From JACVRW01 sp052038485 (GTDB lineage Bacteria > Actinomycetota > Thermoleophilia > Solirubrobacterales > Thermoleophilaceae): a DNA stretch of 64,000 nt. Made by a program: the position numbers and the translations under genes. The notes under the pieces were generated by a model that saw only the letters and a program-made list of their open reading frames with translations, did not search any database and was not told the DNA's origin. The stretch covers positions 13,542 through 77,541 of the forward strand of contig JBQGCL010000039.1 in assembly GCA_052038485.1 (NCBI GenBank), given 5' to 3'. Position 1 is the stretch's first letter. The number at the start of each line of letters is the position of its first letter. Shown in pieces: positions 44,616-52,899 of this stretch.

Positions 44616-46341
44616 CGGTTGTCGGAAGCGACGCCGACAGCTCGGACACCTTGACCGAGAAGCTGAAGTTGCTCTTTCGCACGAAGGTCGGGTCGCTGCC
44701 GACCAGCTCCAGCTTGACCCGGTGGCCGCGCTCGAAGCGCCACCCGTTTCCGAACAGCTGGAAGACCAGCTTGCCCTTCTGGTTGTCGCGCAGCCGGTAG
44801 ATCCCGCGCGAGACGAGCCTCTGCTCGCTGCCGCTCACGTCCCACAGCCGCGCCGCGATCATGCCGCCCCGGCCCTTGGTCTTGATCTCGGCCCGCACCG
44901 TCGGCAGACCGAGCAGCGTGAACGGCTTGCGGACCTGGCGGGTCGCGATCGCCGTGCCCGCGGAGACCCCGGCCGGGACCGGGTCGCAGGCCGGCCCGCC
45001 GGCGATCGGGTCGATCGCCGTGGCGATTGCCGCGTCGCCTCCGGACGAGGTGACCTTCTGCGTGCCGCGTGCGCCCAAACGCACCCGGTCGGGGTGGAGC
45101 TTGTCCCAGCTGCTCGCCCGGAACGGCCCGCCGGCGGGCGCGTCGGCCGGGCAGGTCTGCGTGTAGGCCGTGACGGAGCCCGGGCGCGGGCCCTTGCCGG
45201 TGCCCTTGAGGTAGGCCGCGAAGAACTTGGCGCCCTGGATGTTGAGCGCGCGGTCGACCGCCGCCTTGTTGGCGCCGCGCGGGTGGCCGAAGTCGCCGAA
45301 CTGGAACGCGATCCGCGCGCCCTTGGCCTTGCGGAAGATGCGCCAGACGCGCAGCGCCTCGGGAGCGGGGAAGAGGTCGTCCGTCCAGCCGTTCTGCACG
45401 AGCATCGGGGCGGGCACGCCGGACAGGCCGGCGATGCTGTGGTAGCCGGTCAGCTCGCGGCCCACCCGCAGGACGGCGGGCGTCTCCGGCTCACCCTTGT
45501 CGGTGAGCTCCTTCCAGCCGGTGATGTCGGCGTTGAAGGGTGCCGGCTGTGGGGCGTAGAAGCCAAACGCCGCGCCGGCCCCGTACAGCACGCCGATGTA
45601 GCTCTGCTTCTGGACGCCGCCGGGCTCGATGCTCTGGCCGACGTGATAGTTGCGGAAGTCGAGGAAGCGCCCGTTGGGCTGGAGCGAATAGGTGAGGTCG
45701 GAAGCGCCCCAGCGCGGGAACGCGGCCGCGATCGACAGCTTGGTCCCCTTCGGGCTGCGCCAGGGCCTGTACTTGCCGTTGGGCAGCCGGATGCGGTCGC
45801 GCAGCCTGGCCAGGTTGAGCGACTGGATGCCGCCGTAGGAGATCCCGGTGGCGCCGATCTCGTCCGGGTTGACGATCCCCTGGTCGACGAGCAGCCCGAG
45901 CAGGTACTGGGTGTCGCGGCCCTCGTAGCGGTGATCGGCCAGCCGCACCCAACCGCGGTCGCAGCCCGGCGACGTGCGCGAGCTGGCCGCCCCGCACGAG
46001 CGCCCGAAGCCGCGCGCGCTGAGGTTGAGCACCGCGTAGCCGTTCTGGGCGAACCAGGTGTTGCTGTAGTACGGCGCGCCGTTCTCGAAAGAGAGCTTGT
46101 TGCCGCCCCAGCCGTGCATCATCACGATCGTCGGGAACGGGCCGTCGCCGGTCGGGGGGAGCGTCACGTCGACGTCGATCGGCACGCCGTCCCAGCTCGG
46201 CACCCGCTGCGCGTCGTTCGCCGTCGGGCAGAAGCGCACGCCGTTCTGGGCCGTACACGTGTGACCGAAGGGGTCGGCCGCCTGGGCGGAGGCCGGAACG
46301 AGCAGGGCCAGGAGTGGGGCAAGCGCGAGCAGTCTTCTCAT
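44608..46341 (-). CDS. secreted S15/CocE-type hydrolase
   Basis: A 577-residue protein with a Sec signal peptide (1-21, cleavage after AQA). The alpha/beta-hydrolase core has MMHGWGG and the nucleophile elbow GISYGG (Ser168); QNGWTDDLFP and GDFGHPRG supply acid and histidine. A C-terminal jelly-roll domain (from about 400) is typical of X-prolyl dipeptidyl peptidase and cocaine-esterase relatives. It should be an extracellular esterase or peptidase. The start overlaps the WS/DGAT stop in ATGA, an odd coupling of a secreted enzyme to cytoplasmic lipid synthesis. Confidence 0.87.
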   Translation of the reverse strand: MRRLLALAPLLALLVPASAQAADPFGHTCTAQNGVRFCPTANDAQRVPSWDGVPIDVDVTLPPTGDGPFPTIVMMHGWGGNKLSFENGAPYYSNTWFAQNGYAVLNLSARGFGRSCGAASSRTSPGCDRGWVRLADHRYEGRDTQYLLGLLVDQGIVNPDEIGATGISYGGIQSLNLARLRDRIRLPNGKYRPWRSPKGTKLSIAAAFPRWGASDLTYSLQPNGRFLDFRNYHVGQSIEPGGVQKQSYIGVLYGAGAAFGFYAPQPAPFNADITGWKELTDKGEPETPAVLRVGRELTGYHSIAGLSGVPAPMLVQNGWTDDLFPAPEALRVWRIFRKAKGARIAFQFGDFGHPRGANKAAVDRALNIQGAKFFAAYLKGTGKGPRPGSVTAYTQTCPADAPAGGPFRASSWDKLHPDRVRLGARGTQKVTSSGGDAAIATAIDPIAGGPACDPVPAGVSAGTAIATRQVRKPFTLLGLPTVRAEIKTKGRGGMIAARLWDVSGSEQRLVSRGIYRLRDNQKGKLVFQLFGNGWRFERGHRVKLELVGSDPTFVRKSNFSFSVKVSELSASLPTTDG

Positions 46342-47795
46342 GCTTGCTTCGTGACGCCTTCCTTCTTGGCGCCGTTCGCCTTCGCCGCCGCCTTTGCGCG
46401 CTTGCGCGCCTCCTTGAGCAGCTCCGCCAGCGAGTCCTCGAGCATGACGCCGAACTCCTCGAGGTCGGCCATCGCGTCGTAGTCCGCCAGCAGGCCGAAG
46501 TCGACCTTGCCGTTGTAGCTCATGATCGCGATCGCGAGCGCGTGGTTCTCGGGCAGGAACGCGATCGGCACGATCTCTTCCATCTCGCGGCCGAGCAGGT
46601 AGAGCGGGAACTGCGGGCCCGGCACGTTGGTCACGATCAGGTTGAACAGGCGCGTCGAGAAGTTGAGCCGCGACGCCTGGGCCAGCAGCGTCGGCGGCGC
46701 GAAGTCGGTCAGGCCGGCGATCACCTCGGCGCCGAGCGCCTGCTTCGACTGCTTGAGGTTGCCCATCGACTCCTGCACCTGACGGAGGCGCTCGACCGGC
46801 TCCTTCACGTACACCGGCAGCGGCCCGCGCATCGCGGCGATCCGGTTGCCGAGCGCTCCGTGCTCGTTCTCGGCGCGGATCGACACCGGCACCAGCGCGC
46901 GCAGCTCGAGCCCCTCAGTGCGCACGCCGCGCGTGCGCAGCCAGCGGCCAAGGGCGCCCGCCACGACGGCCAGCACGGCGTCGTTGACGGTCCCGCCGAG
47001 GGCGTTCTTGATCTCCTTGAAGTCGCTCAGGCGGCTCTGCACCCAGCGCACGCGCCGGTGCGGGCCGATCGGCACGTTGAGCGGCACGTCGGGCGCCGGG
47101 TTCATCCCGGCCCAGACGACCTCGCCGAGCCCCTCGGCTGCCTCGCGGGCCTGGTCGAGCGAGCGGCCCGGGCTGGAGATCGCTCCGATGGCGCGGCCGG
47201 CCAGCCCGATCGGCGTGCGCACCAGCCCCTTGATCCCCTCCGCGACGAGGTCGGCGTCGGACGGCGGCGGCTCCGGCACCCAGTCGTCCTGCTCGGTTAC
47301 CTCCGGCGGGACGGGCTGAAGGTCGAACAGGACGGTCGCGATGTCGACGCCCGACACACCGTCGACGAGCGCATGGTGCGTCTTGGAGATGATCGCGAAC
47401 TTGCCGCCCTCGAAGCCCTGGATCAGCCAGACCTCCCAGAGCGGCTTCGAGCGGTCGAGGCGCTGCGAGAAGATGCGCCCGGCGAGCTGGCGCAGCTGGT
47501 CGTCCGTGCCCGGCTTCGGCAGCGCGGTGTGGCGCACGTGGTAGTCGAGGTTGAAGGACGGGTCGTCGACCCAGAACGGCCGGCCCATCTCGAAGCGCGG
47601 CACCGCCAGCTTCTGCCGGTAGCGTGGCACCAGGCGCAGCCTCGACTGGATGTGCGCGGAGAACTCCTCGTGCGTGGGTGGCGGACCCTCGAAGATGACG
47701 AGCGCGCCCACGTGCATGTGGGACGCCTCCTTCTCCTGGTGGAGGAACGAGGCGTCGATGGCACTCAGCCGGTCCCTATGCCCCTGCTTAGCCAT
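46338..47795 (-). CDS. wax ester synthase/diacylglycerol acyltransferase (WS/DGAT)
   Basis: A 485-residue acyl-CoA-dependent acyltransferase that makes triacylglycerol or wax esters. The catalytic His140-His141-x3-Asp145-Gly146 is present, with the second family landmark GTVNDAVLAVVAG and the NVPGP motif in the C-terminal half. Full length. It heads an operon with two hydrolases, so storage-lipid synthesis and turnover may be co-regulated. ATG 47795 has a TAGATT box six bases upstream. Fits an oleaginous or membrane-lipid-remodelling actinobacterium. Confidence 0.93.
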   Translation of the reverse strand: MAKQGHRDRLSAIDASFLHQEKEASHMHVGALVIFEGPPPTHEEFSAHIQSRLRLVPRYRQKLAVPRFEMGRPFWVDDPSFNLDYHVRHTALPKPGTDDQLRQLAGRIFSQRLDRSKPLWEVWLIQGFEGGKFAIISKTHHALVDGVSGVDIATVLFDLQPVPPEVTEQDDWVPEPPPSDADLVAEGIKGLVRTPIGLAGRAIGAISSPGRSLDQAREAAEGLGEVVWAGMNPAPDVPLNVPIGPHRRVRWVQSRLSDFKEIKNALGGTVNDAVLAVVAGALGRWLRTRGVRTEGLELRALVPVSIRAENEHGALGNRIAAMRGPLPVYVKEPVERLRQVQESMGNLKQSKQALGAEVIAGLTDFAPPTLLAQASRLNFSTRLFNLIVTNVPGPQFPLYLLGREMEEIVPIAFLPENHALAIAIMSYNGKVDFGLLADYDAMADLEEFGVMLEDSLAELLKEARKRAKAAAKANGAKKEGVTKQA

Positions 47796-47801
47796 GTACA
47801 G

Positions 47802-47807
47802 AATCTA
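47802..47807 (-). promoter_or_regulatory. -10 box of the WS/DGAT operon
   Basis: TAGATT on the minus strand, six bases before ATG 47795; predicted leaderless. Confidence 0.45.
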
Positions 47808-47825
47808 CCCGGCACAATCGTCCCC

Positions 47826-48719
47826 GTGAAGCTGCTGGGTACGGTGCTTGCAGTGCAGGTCGCCATCGGGCTCCTGCTCGTGGCGCTCGTGGCCACCGAC
47901 AACCTGCCGTTCGTCGACGACGAGGCCGACAGCGCGCCGGCCCCCGCCCGGCCCAGCCGGCCGGCCGTCGACCGCTTCGACTCGGCCGCCGCCTGGGCGC
48001 TCCTGCGCGACCAGGTCGAGATGGGCCCGCGCCCCGCCGGCTCGGCCACCTCGCGGCGGCTCGCCGCCCGCCTGCGCCGGCTGCTGCCGCGCGGGCGCTT
48101 CGAGCCGGTGCCGCACGGGCTGCGCAACGTGGTCGGCACCCTGCCCGGGCGCGAGCCCGGCTACATCGTGGTCGGCGCCCACTACGACACCAAGGACATC
48201 CCCGGCTTCGTCGGCGCCAACGACGGCGCCTCGGGCACCGCGGTGGTCGTGCAGCTGGCGCGGACGCTCAAGCGCCCGCGCCACACGATCAAGTTCATCC
48301 TGTTCGACGGCGAGGAAACGCCGCGCGGTGTGCCCGACCGGCTGTTCGCGAAGCGAGGGCTGCGCGGCTCGAAGGTCGCGGCGCCGCGCTACGCGGACGC
48401 GCGCGCGATGGTGCTGCTCGACTTCGTCGGCGACAAGCGGCTCAGCACGCCGCGCGAGGGCTCGTCGGACCCGCGCCTGTGGAGCAAGCTGCGCGCGGCC
48501 GCCCGAGCCGTGGGGGTGGGCCGCCACTTCCCGGACGCCACGCGCGGCTCGATCCTCGACGACCACATCCCGTTCCTCCAGCAGGGCGTGCCGTCGATCG
48601 ACCTGATCGATTTCGACTTCGCCTGCTGGCACAAGACGTGCGACGACCTGTCGGCGGTCTCCGAGCGCAGCCTGGACGTGACCGGGGAGGCCGTGACCCG
48701 GTTCCTCGCTAGCCTCTGA
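47826..48719 (+). CDS. M28-family metallopeptidase, membrane-anchored
   Basis: A 297-residue zinc peptidase of the M28/glutaminyl-cyclase-like group, held outside the cell by an N-terminal helix (residues 3-24). Metal ligands are recognisable: His119 (GAHYDTKD), Asp133 (GANDGASG), Glu163-164 (DGEET), Asp in LLDFVGD and the late His in CWHKTCDD. It may be an aminopeptidase or a glutaminyl-peptide cyclotransferase; the short DDLSAVSERSL end fits the latter. GTG 47826 gives the anchor. ispH follows after four bases. Confidence 0.85.
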   Translation: MKLLGTVLAVQVAIGLLLVALVATDNLPFVDDEADSAPAPARPSRPAVDRFDSAAAWALLRDQVEMGPRPAGSATSRRLAARLRRLLPRGRFEPVPHGLRNVVGTLPGREPGYIVVGAHYDTKDIPGFVGANDGASGTAVVVQLARTLKRPRHTIKFILFDGEETPRGVPDRLFAKRGLRGSKVAAPRYADARAMVLLDFVGDKRLSTPREGSSDPRLWSKLRAAARAVGVGRHFPDATRGSILDDHIPFLQQGVPSIDLIDFDFACWHKTCDDLSAVSERSLDVTGEAVTRFLASL

Positions 48720-48723
48720 GCGG

Positions 48724-49680
48724 ATGGCATCAGCCCCCGAAAAGCTGCTCCTGGCCGCTCCGCGCGGGTACTGCGCCGGCGTCGACCGCGCCGTGCAGAC
48801 CGTGGAGCGCGCGCTCGAGCTGTACGGGCCGCCGGTCTACGTGCGCAAGGAGATCGTGCACAACAAGCACGTGGTCGAGCAGCTGCGCGAGCGCGGCGCG
48901 ATCTTCGTCGAGGAGGAGACCGAGGTGCCCGAGGGCGAGACCGTGATCTTCTCCGCCCACGGCGTCGCGCCGAGCGTCCACGCCAACGCCGAGTCGCGCA
49001 ACCTGGCGACGATCGACGCCACCTGCCCGCTCGTCACGAAGGTGCACGTGGAGGCGAAGAAGTTCGCCGCCGAGGGCTACACGATCGTGCTGATCGGACA
49101 CGAGGGCCACGAGGAGGTCGAGGGCACGATGGGGGAGGCCCCCGACGCGTTCGTGCTGGTGGAGACCGAGGAGGACGTCGACCGGCTCGAGCTGCCCGAC
49201 CCCGACCGGGTCGCCTACCTGACCCAGACGACCCTGTCGGTCGACGAGACCGACCGCATCATCCGCCGGCTGCGCGAGCGCTTCCCCAACATCACCGGGC
49301 CCAAGTCGGATGACATCTGCTACGCCACGACGAACCGCCAGATGGCCGTGCGTCAGATGGCGCGCGAGTGCGACCTGGTGCTCGTGATCGGGTCGCGCAA
49401 CTCGTCCAACTCGAACCGCCTCGTCGAGGTCGCGCGCGACCACGGCGCCGACTCGTACCTGATCGACAACGAGACGCAGGTGCTCGAGGAGTGGCTCGAC
49501 GGCAAGCGCGTGGTCGGGATCAGCTCGGGGGCCAGCGCGCCCGAGGAGCTCGTGCAGCGGCTGGTCGACTTCTTCCGCGCCCGCGGGACCAGCGACGTGT
49601 CCGAGTTCCAGGTCGTCCAGGAGGACGTGCGCTTCATGCTCCCGAAGGAGATCCGCCGGGAGCTGGCGGCAAGGGCGTGA
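48724..49680 (+). CDS. ispH: 4-hydroxy-3-methylbut-2-enyl diphosphate reductase
   Basis: The last enzyme of the MEP isoprenoid pathway, reducing HMBPP to IPP and DMAPP. All three cluster cysteines are present: Cys17 (PRGYCAGV), Cys101 (DATCPLV) and Cys199 (DDICYATTNRQ). Length 318 is standard. The gene starts four bases after the M28 peptidase stop; other MEP genes are not in the window. Its last 47 bases overlap the convergent redoxin gene. Confidence 0.97.
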   Translation: MASAPEKLLLAAPRGYCAGVDRAVQTVERALELYGPPVYVRKEIVHNKHVVEQLRERGAIFVEEETEVPEGETVIFSAHGVAPSVHANAESRNLATIDATCPLVTKVHVEAKKFAAEGYTIVLIGHEGHEEVEGTMGEAPDAFVLVETEEDVDRLELPDPDRVAYLTQTTLSVDETDRIIRRLRERFPNITGPKSDDICYATTNRQMAVRQMARECDLVLVIGSRNSSNSNRLVEVARDHGADSYLIDNETQVLEEWLDGKRVVGISSGASAPEELVQRLVDFFRARGTSDVSEFQVVQEDVRFMLPKEIRRELAARA

Positions 49681-50431
49681 ACTGCACGCCGTGCAGGCGC
49701 AGGCCGGGCGACTCCGCCTGAACCTGACCGTCCGACTCGTACAGACCGGGCTCCAGGCCGGCGCCCGACAGCACCGCGAAGGCGCCGCCGCCCCTGAAGC
49801 TGAAGGTCGCCGCGGCTCCGGCGTCGGCGGCCTCGATCCAGTCCTCGCCGTCCGACCAGTCGCGCACCAGCTCGAGCCGGTCGCGGTCGGCCGGCAGGGC
49901 GATGTCGGCCGTCTGGGGCTCGAGCAGCACGCCGGGGGCGTCCTCGGGCCGGATCGGCTCGAGCGGCTCGCGCGTCTCGCCCAAGTACTCCTGGATCGCC
50001 AGCTCGGTCTCCAGGTACTCGCCCTCGCCGTAGTGGATGTAGACGAGCTTGCCGGTGCGGTCGAACAGGTAGCGGCCCGGCCAGCCCATGTTCCCGTACA
50101 GCCGCCAGACCTCGAGCTCGGGGTCGAGCAGCACCGCGTAGGGCACCTCGAGGCGCTCGACCGCACGCGCCACGGCGTCGCGGTCGCGCCCGAACGAGTA
50201 GCCGGGGGAGTGGATCCCGATCACGCGCAGGCCCGCGTCGGCGTAGCGCTCGTGCCACGCCTTCAGGTAGGGCATCGTGCGCAGCGAGTACACGCGCGCG
50301 AAGTCCCAGAACTCGACCAGGACGGCGCCCCGGCCCATCAGCGTGTTCATCCGCAGGAAGGCGACGTTGAGCCAGTCGAGCCCGCTCGGGAACTCGGGGG
50401 CGTAGATCTCTGCGTCGGGCGGCGGGCGCAT
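49634..50431 (-). CDS. DipZ/TlpA-like thioredoxin-fold protein without cysteines
   Basis: A 265-residue protein. The first 150 residues match the redoxin domain of DipZ-like proteins (VLVEFWDFARVYSLRTMPYL, then LKAWHERY and GWPGRYLFDRTGK). The CxxC that should follow FW is gone: Arg46 and Ser49 occupy the cysteine positions, and the whole protein has no cysteine at all. The remaining 100 residues resemble the extra beta domain found after DipZ-type redoxins. Redox catalysis is therefore excluded; a binding or chaperone role is inferred. No signal peptide. ATG 50431 has GGCGGAG nearby. Confidence 0.8.
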   Translation of the reverse strand: MRPPPDAEIYAPEFPSGLDWLNVAFLRMNTLMGRGAVLVEFWDFARVYSLRTMPYLKAWHERYADAGLRVIGIHSPGYSFGRDRDAVARAVERLEVPYAVLLDPELEVWRLYGNMGWPGRYLFDRTGKLVYIHYGEGEYLETELAIQEYLGETREPLEPIRPEDAPGVLLEPQTADIALPADRDRLELVRDWSDGEDWIEAADAGAAATFSFRGGGAFAVLSGAGLEPGLYESDGQVQAESPGLRLHGVQFTPLPPAPGGSPSGA

Positions 50432-50551
50432 GGCTCCGCCGTATCCTGCCGGTTCCGCATCGAAATGCGGTTGGCCGTGTTATAGGCTCACGCGCGCCCG
50501 CCCTGCGGGCTGCTCGACGTACGGTTCCCGGTGTTCATTCCAGGAGGAGGA

Positions 50552-51409
50552 ATGCGAAAGCTTTTGATCCCCGCGATCGCCGCTGCTGTGGTGATCGCGG
50601 TGGCGGGTATCGCGTACGCCGCCAACGTCTACACGGTTGACGGCGACACGAAGCCCCGCGCGAAGGGCACGGCGAAGAAGCCCGTGCCGGTATCCCTCGA
50701 CTTCAGTTACACGGTCGCGGATGATGTTGCCGCGAACCGCGGCATCCCGGTGAAGAGCTACTTCATCGGCGCCGAGGGTCTTGTGACCTATCCGGCCGCG
50801 TTCCCGAGCTGCTCTGGCGGTACGTCGGGGGCGAACGCGCCCGATCTCGCCACGGCCAACCGGGCGTGCAAGAAGGCGAAGGTCGGCGGCGGCACGATCA
50901 AGGCGCTCGTGGGTGCGCGCACCGCGCCGACGGTGAGCTCCAACTGCGTGCTCAACCTGACCCTGTACAACCTGAAGCCGGGCAACTACGGCGACGCCGG
51001 CAAGATCGGCAAGACCGGCGGTCTGGCGATCCGGATCGACGGCGATCCGCCCGCTCCGCCGTCGCTCGACGATCAGTACAAGGGCCAGTGCCTGGCCCCG
51101 CAGCACGCCTCGATCCTGGCGCCGTACAAGACGGTCAAGATCAAGGGCGTGAAGTCGTCGGAGCTGCGCTTCACGGTTCCGCCCGAGCTCCTGCATCCCG
51201 CGCAGGGCCTCGACGTGACCGTGCGCGACGTCGTCTCGTCGATCAAGAAGGTCGTCTCCAAGAAGAAGGTCAAGGTTGGTGGCGGCAAGAAGGCCAAGGT
51301 CGGCTTCTACTCGGCCGTCGGCTGCAAGGGCGGCAAGCGCTCGATTCAGGTGACGTTCGTCTCGGAGACCGGGCAGAGGTCGCCGGTCACCAAGGACAAG
51401 AAGTGCTGA
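50552..51409 (+). CDS. secreted protein of unknown function
   Basis: A 285-residue exported protein, signal peptide about 1-26 (AIAYAA). The mature form begins VYTVDGDTKPRAKGTAKKP and is beta-rich with six cysteines likely to form disulfides and a lysine-rich C-terminal part (SKKKVKVGGGKKAKVG). ATG 50552 has the strongest ribosome site in the window (AGGAGGAGG). Base composition is slightly less GC-rich than neighbours. A UUCG hairpin terminator follows, so it is a well-defined single-gene unit, probably abundantly expressed. Family not recognised with confidence. Confidence 0.75.
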   Translation: MRKLLIPAIAAAVVIAVAGIAYAANVYTVDGDTKPRAKGTAKKPVPVSLDFSYTVADDVAANRGIPVKSYFIGAEGLVTYPAAFPSCSGGTSGANAPDLATANRACKKAKVGGGTIKALVGARTAPTVSSNCVLNLTLYNLKPGNYGDAGKIGKTGGLAIRIDGDPPAPPSLDDQYKGQCLAPQHASILAPYKTVKIKGVKSSELRFTVPPELLHPAQGLDVTVRDVVSSIKKVVSKKKVKVGGGKKAKVGFYSAVGCKGGKRSIQVTFVSETGQRSPVTKDKKC

Positions 51410-51434
51410 CAGCGACCTAGTCGCTGAGTACGTC

Positions 51435-51464
51435 CAGCGGGGCGGCCTTCGGGTCGCCCCGCTG
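51435..51464. terminator. bidirectional UUCG hairpin terminator
   Basis: A 13-bp stem with one G-U pair closes a TTCG tetraloop, between convergent stop codons at 51409 and 51468. It should end transcription of the secreted-protein gene and perhaps of the opposite gene. Confidence 0.8.
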
Positions 51465-51467
51465 TCG

Positions 51468-52169
51468 TTAGCGGGCCGCGATCTCCGTCAGCACCTGCGG
51501 CGAGACCCAGGTCTCGACCGCCGCGGCGGCCAGCAGGATCGGCACCGCGACCGCGACGGTCACGAACGTCGCCGCCAGCAGGTCCTCCCAGCGGCCCGCG
51601 CGGCTGGCGATGATCCAGGCCGCCAGCGGCAGGAACAACGCGAACAGCTCGGGCACCGCATGCGGCACCAGTGCGAGCAGCAGGACGCCCGGGCTGGTGC
51701 CGAGCTGGGCGGCGATCGACGAGGCACCGCCACCGATCACGTAGGCCTGCGTGCAGAGCGAGAACGTGGTCGCGCAGATCACGAAGCCGATCGCCAGCGG
51801 GCCGGCCTTCTCGTGCACCCAGCGCGACACGCCGCTGCGCTTGGATGCCGACAGCGGCAGCGAGCTGCCCGCCATGAAGCCCGCCACGCAGGCCATCGCG
51901 TGCAGCGCGAGGACGAGCGAGTTGCGGTACAGCACGTGGAGGTAGTCCACGAACGTGGCGTCCGAGTTGTAGCCCGGGATCAGGTAGCGGGTGTAGTCGG
52001 GCGTCGTCAGCTTGGCGATCACGTAGACCGCCGCGAGCAGACCGAGGGCGATCGCGAGGCTGAGCGCCGCCCACGGGCGCAGGATCGCCCACGGGTGCTC
52101 GTTCCAGCGCCGCAGGGCGAGCTTGGTGTCGTGCATGCCCTGCACGAGCACGAGGTCGTTGACGCTCAT
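51468..52169 (-). CDS. SpoIIM/DUF95-family membrane protein
   Basis: A 233-residue protein with five to six transmembrane helices. The LVPHAVPELFALFLPLAAWI segment is the PHG-x-x-E-type signature of stage II sporulation protein M relatives, and YRNSLVLALHAMACVAGFMAG is the first core helix pair. Non-sporulating actinobacteria carry such proteins beside RDD or MoxR genes; none is adjacent here. ATG 52169 is used; ATG 52181 is in frame. Function outside sporulation is unknown. Confidence 0.75.
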   Translation of the reverse strand: MSVNDLVLVQGMHDTKLALRRWNEHPWAILRPWAALSLAIALGLLAAVYVIAKLTTPDYTRYLIPGYNSDATFVDYLHVLYRNSLVLALHAMACVAGFMAGSSLPLSASKRSGVSRWVHEKAGPLAIGFVICATTFSLCTQAYVIGGGASSIAAQLGTSPGVLLLALVPHAVPELFALFLPLAAWIIASRAGRWEDLLAATFVTVAVAVPILLAAAAVETWVSPQVLTEIAAR

Positions 52170-52248
52170 CCCCCCAGGCATCGGCAGCCGAGTTGGGGTC
52201 CGTGAGCGCTTGCGGGAACCTGGCGCGCGCGGCGGTTGTACCCGGGGC

Positions 52249-52830
52249 ATGAGGAAACTCACGCTCCCAATCATGCTGGGGCTGATGCTGCTCCCCGCCG
52301 CCACGGCGGCAGCGAAGGAGCCGGTGGCGGCCAAGATCTGCGGCCCCTCGGACTGCACGACCACCAAGGACAAGGACACGCTGATGGCGTTCTTCGACGG
52401 TGGTGGCGGGCCCGCGTCCCCGCCGACGCACGGGGTGCCGTGGTACACGGTGCGGACGGCGATCGACATCGGCGAGAAGCGCCCCGAACACTTCGAGCAA
52501 GTCGTGATCCCGCAGCTTGGCGTCGTGCGCGGCCAGGACGAGACCGGGGCCTACACGTGGATGTCCCTGAGCGACCGCGCGGCGCGCGAGTACCGGCGTC
52601 TGACGCGCGACGTGGAGGCGTTTCCGGCCAGCGAGCTGAAGGGCACCGGGCCTGTCGAGGCGAAGGTCGACGAGGTCGTGCTGCCGCCGAAGCCCGACCC
52701 GGACGCCGCCGCGGACGGCGGGGGCTCGTCGCCGCTGCCGTGGATCGCGGGTGGGCTGGTGCTGCTCGGCGTCGTGTTCGCGCTGATCCGCCGGCGCGGC
52801 CGGCCGTGGCCGCGCCCGGCCCAGGGCTGA
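52249..52830 (+). CDS. secreted, C-terminally anchored protein of unknown function
   Basis: A 193-residue protein with a signal peptide (1-22), an exported domain with one cysteine pair (CGPSDC) and a C-terminal transmembrane helix (LPWIAGGLVLLGVVFALI) followed by Arg-rich cytoplasmic residues, preceded by a Gly/Ser/Asp linker. This is the layout of surface-displayed proteins without a sortase signal. No family recognised. A GC-rich hairpin begins 36 bases past the stop. Confidence 0.7.
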   Translation: MRKLTLPIMLGLMLLPAATAAAKEPVAAKICGPSDCTTTKDKDTLMAFFDGGGGPASPPTHGVPWYTVRTAIDIGEKRPEHFEQVVIPQLGVVRGQDETGAYTWMSLSDRAAREYRRLTRDVEAFPASELKGTGPVEAKVDEVVLPPKPDPDAAADGGGSSPLPWIAGGLVLLGVVFALIRRRGRPWPRPAQG

Positions 52831-52865
52831 CGTTCGGCCGAGGGTCCTAGGTCCAACGCCCGATG

Positions 52866-52885
52866 CGGCGCGCCCCGGCGCGCCG
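52866..52885. terminator. GC hairpin between the anchored protein and the sensor kinase
   Basis: Two GGCGCGCC palindromes separated by CC give an 8-bp all-GC stem with a CCCG loop. It lies 36 bases after one gene and just before the -10 box of the next; terminator or regulatory dyad. Confidence 0.45.
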
Positions 52886-52891
52886 TATCGT
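52886..52891 (+). promoter_or_regulatory. -10 box of the two-component operon
   Basis: TATCGT, eight bases before ATG 52900, the same hexamer and spacing as the topB gene. Confidence 0.4.
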
Positions 52892-52899
52892 GGCGCTCG

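Noticed and set aside
46314..47825. N-terminal extension of the M28 peptidase frame across the WS/DGAT gene
   Set aside because: The extension is antisense shadow of WS/DGAT; the anchor helix begins at GTG 47826.
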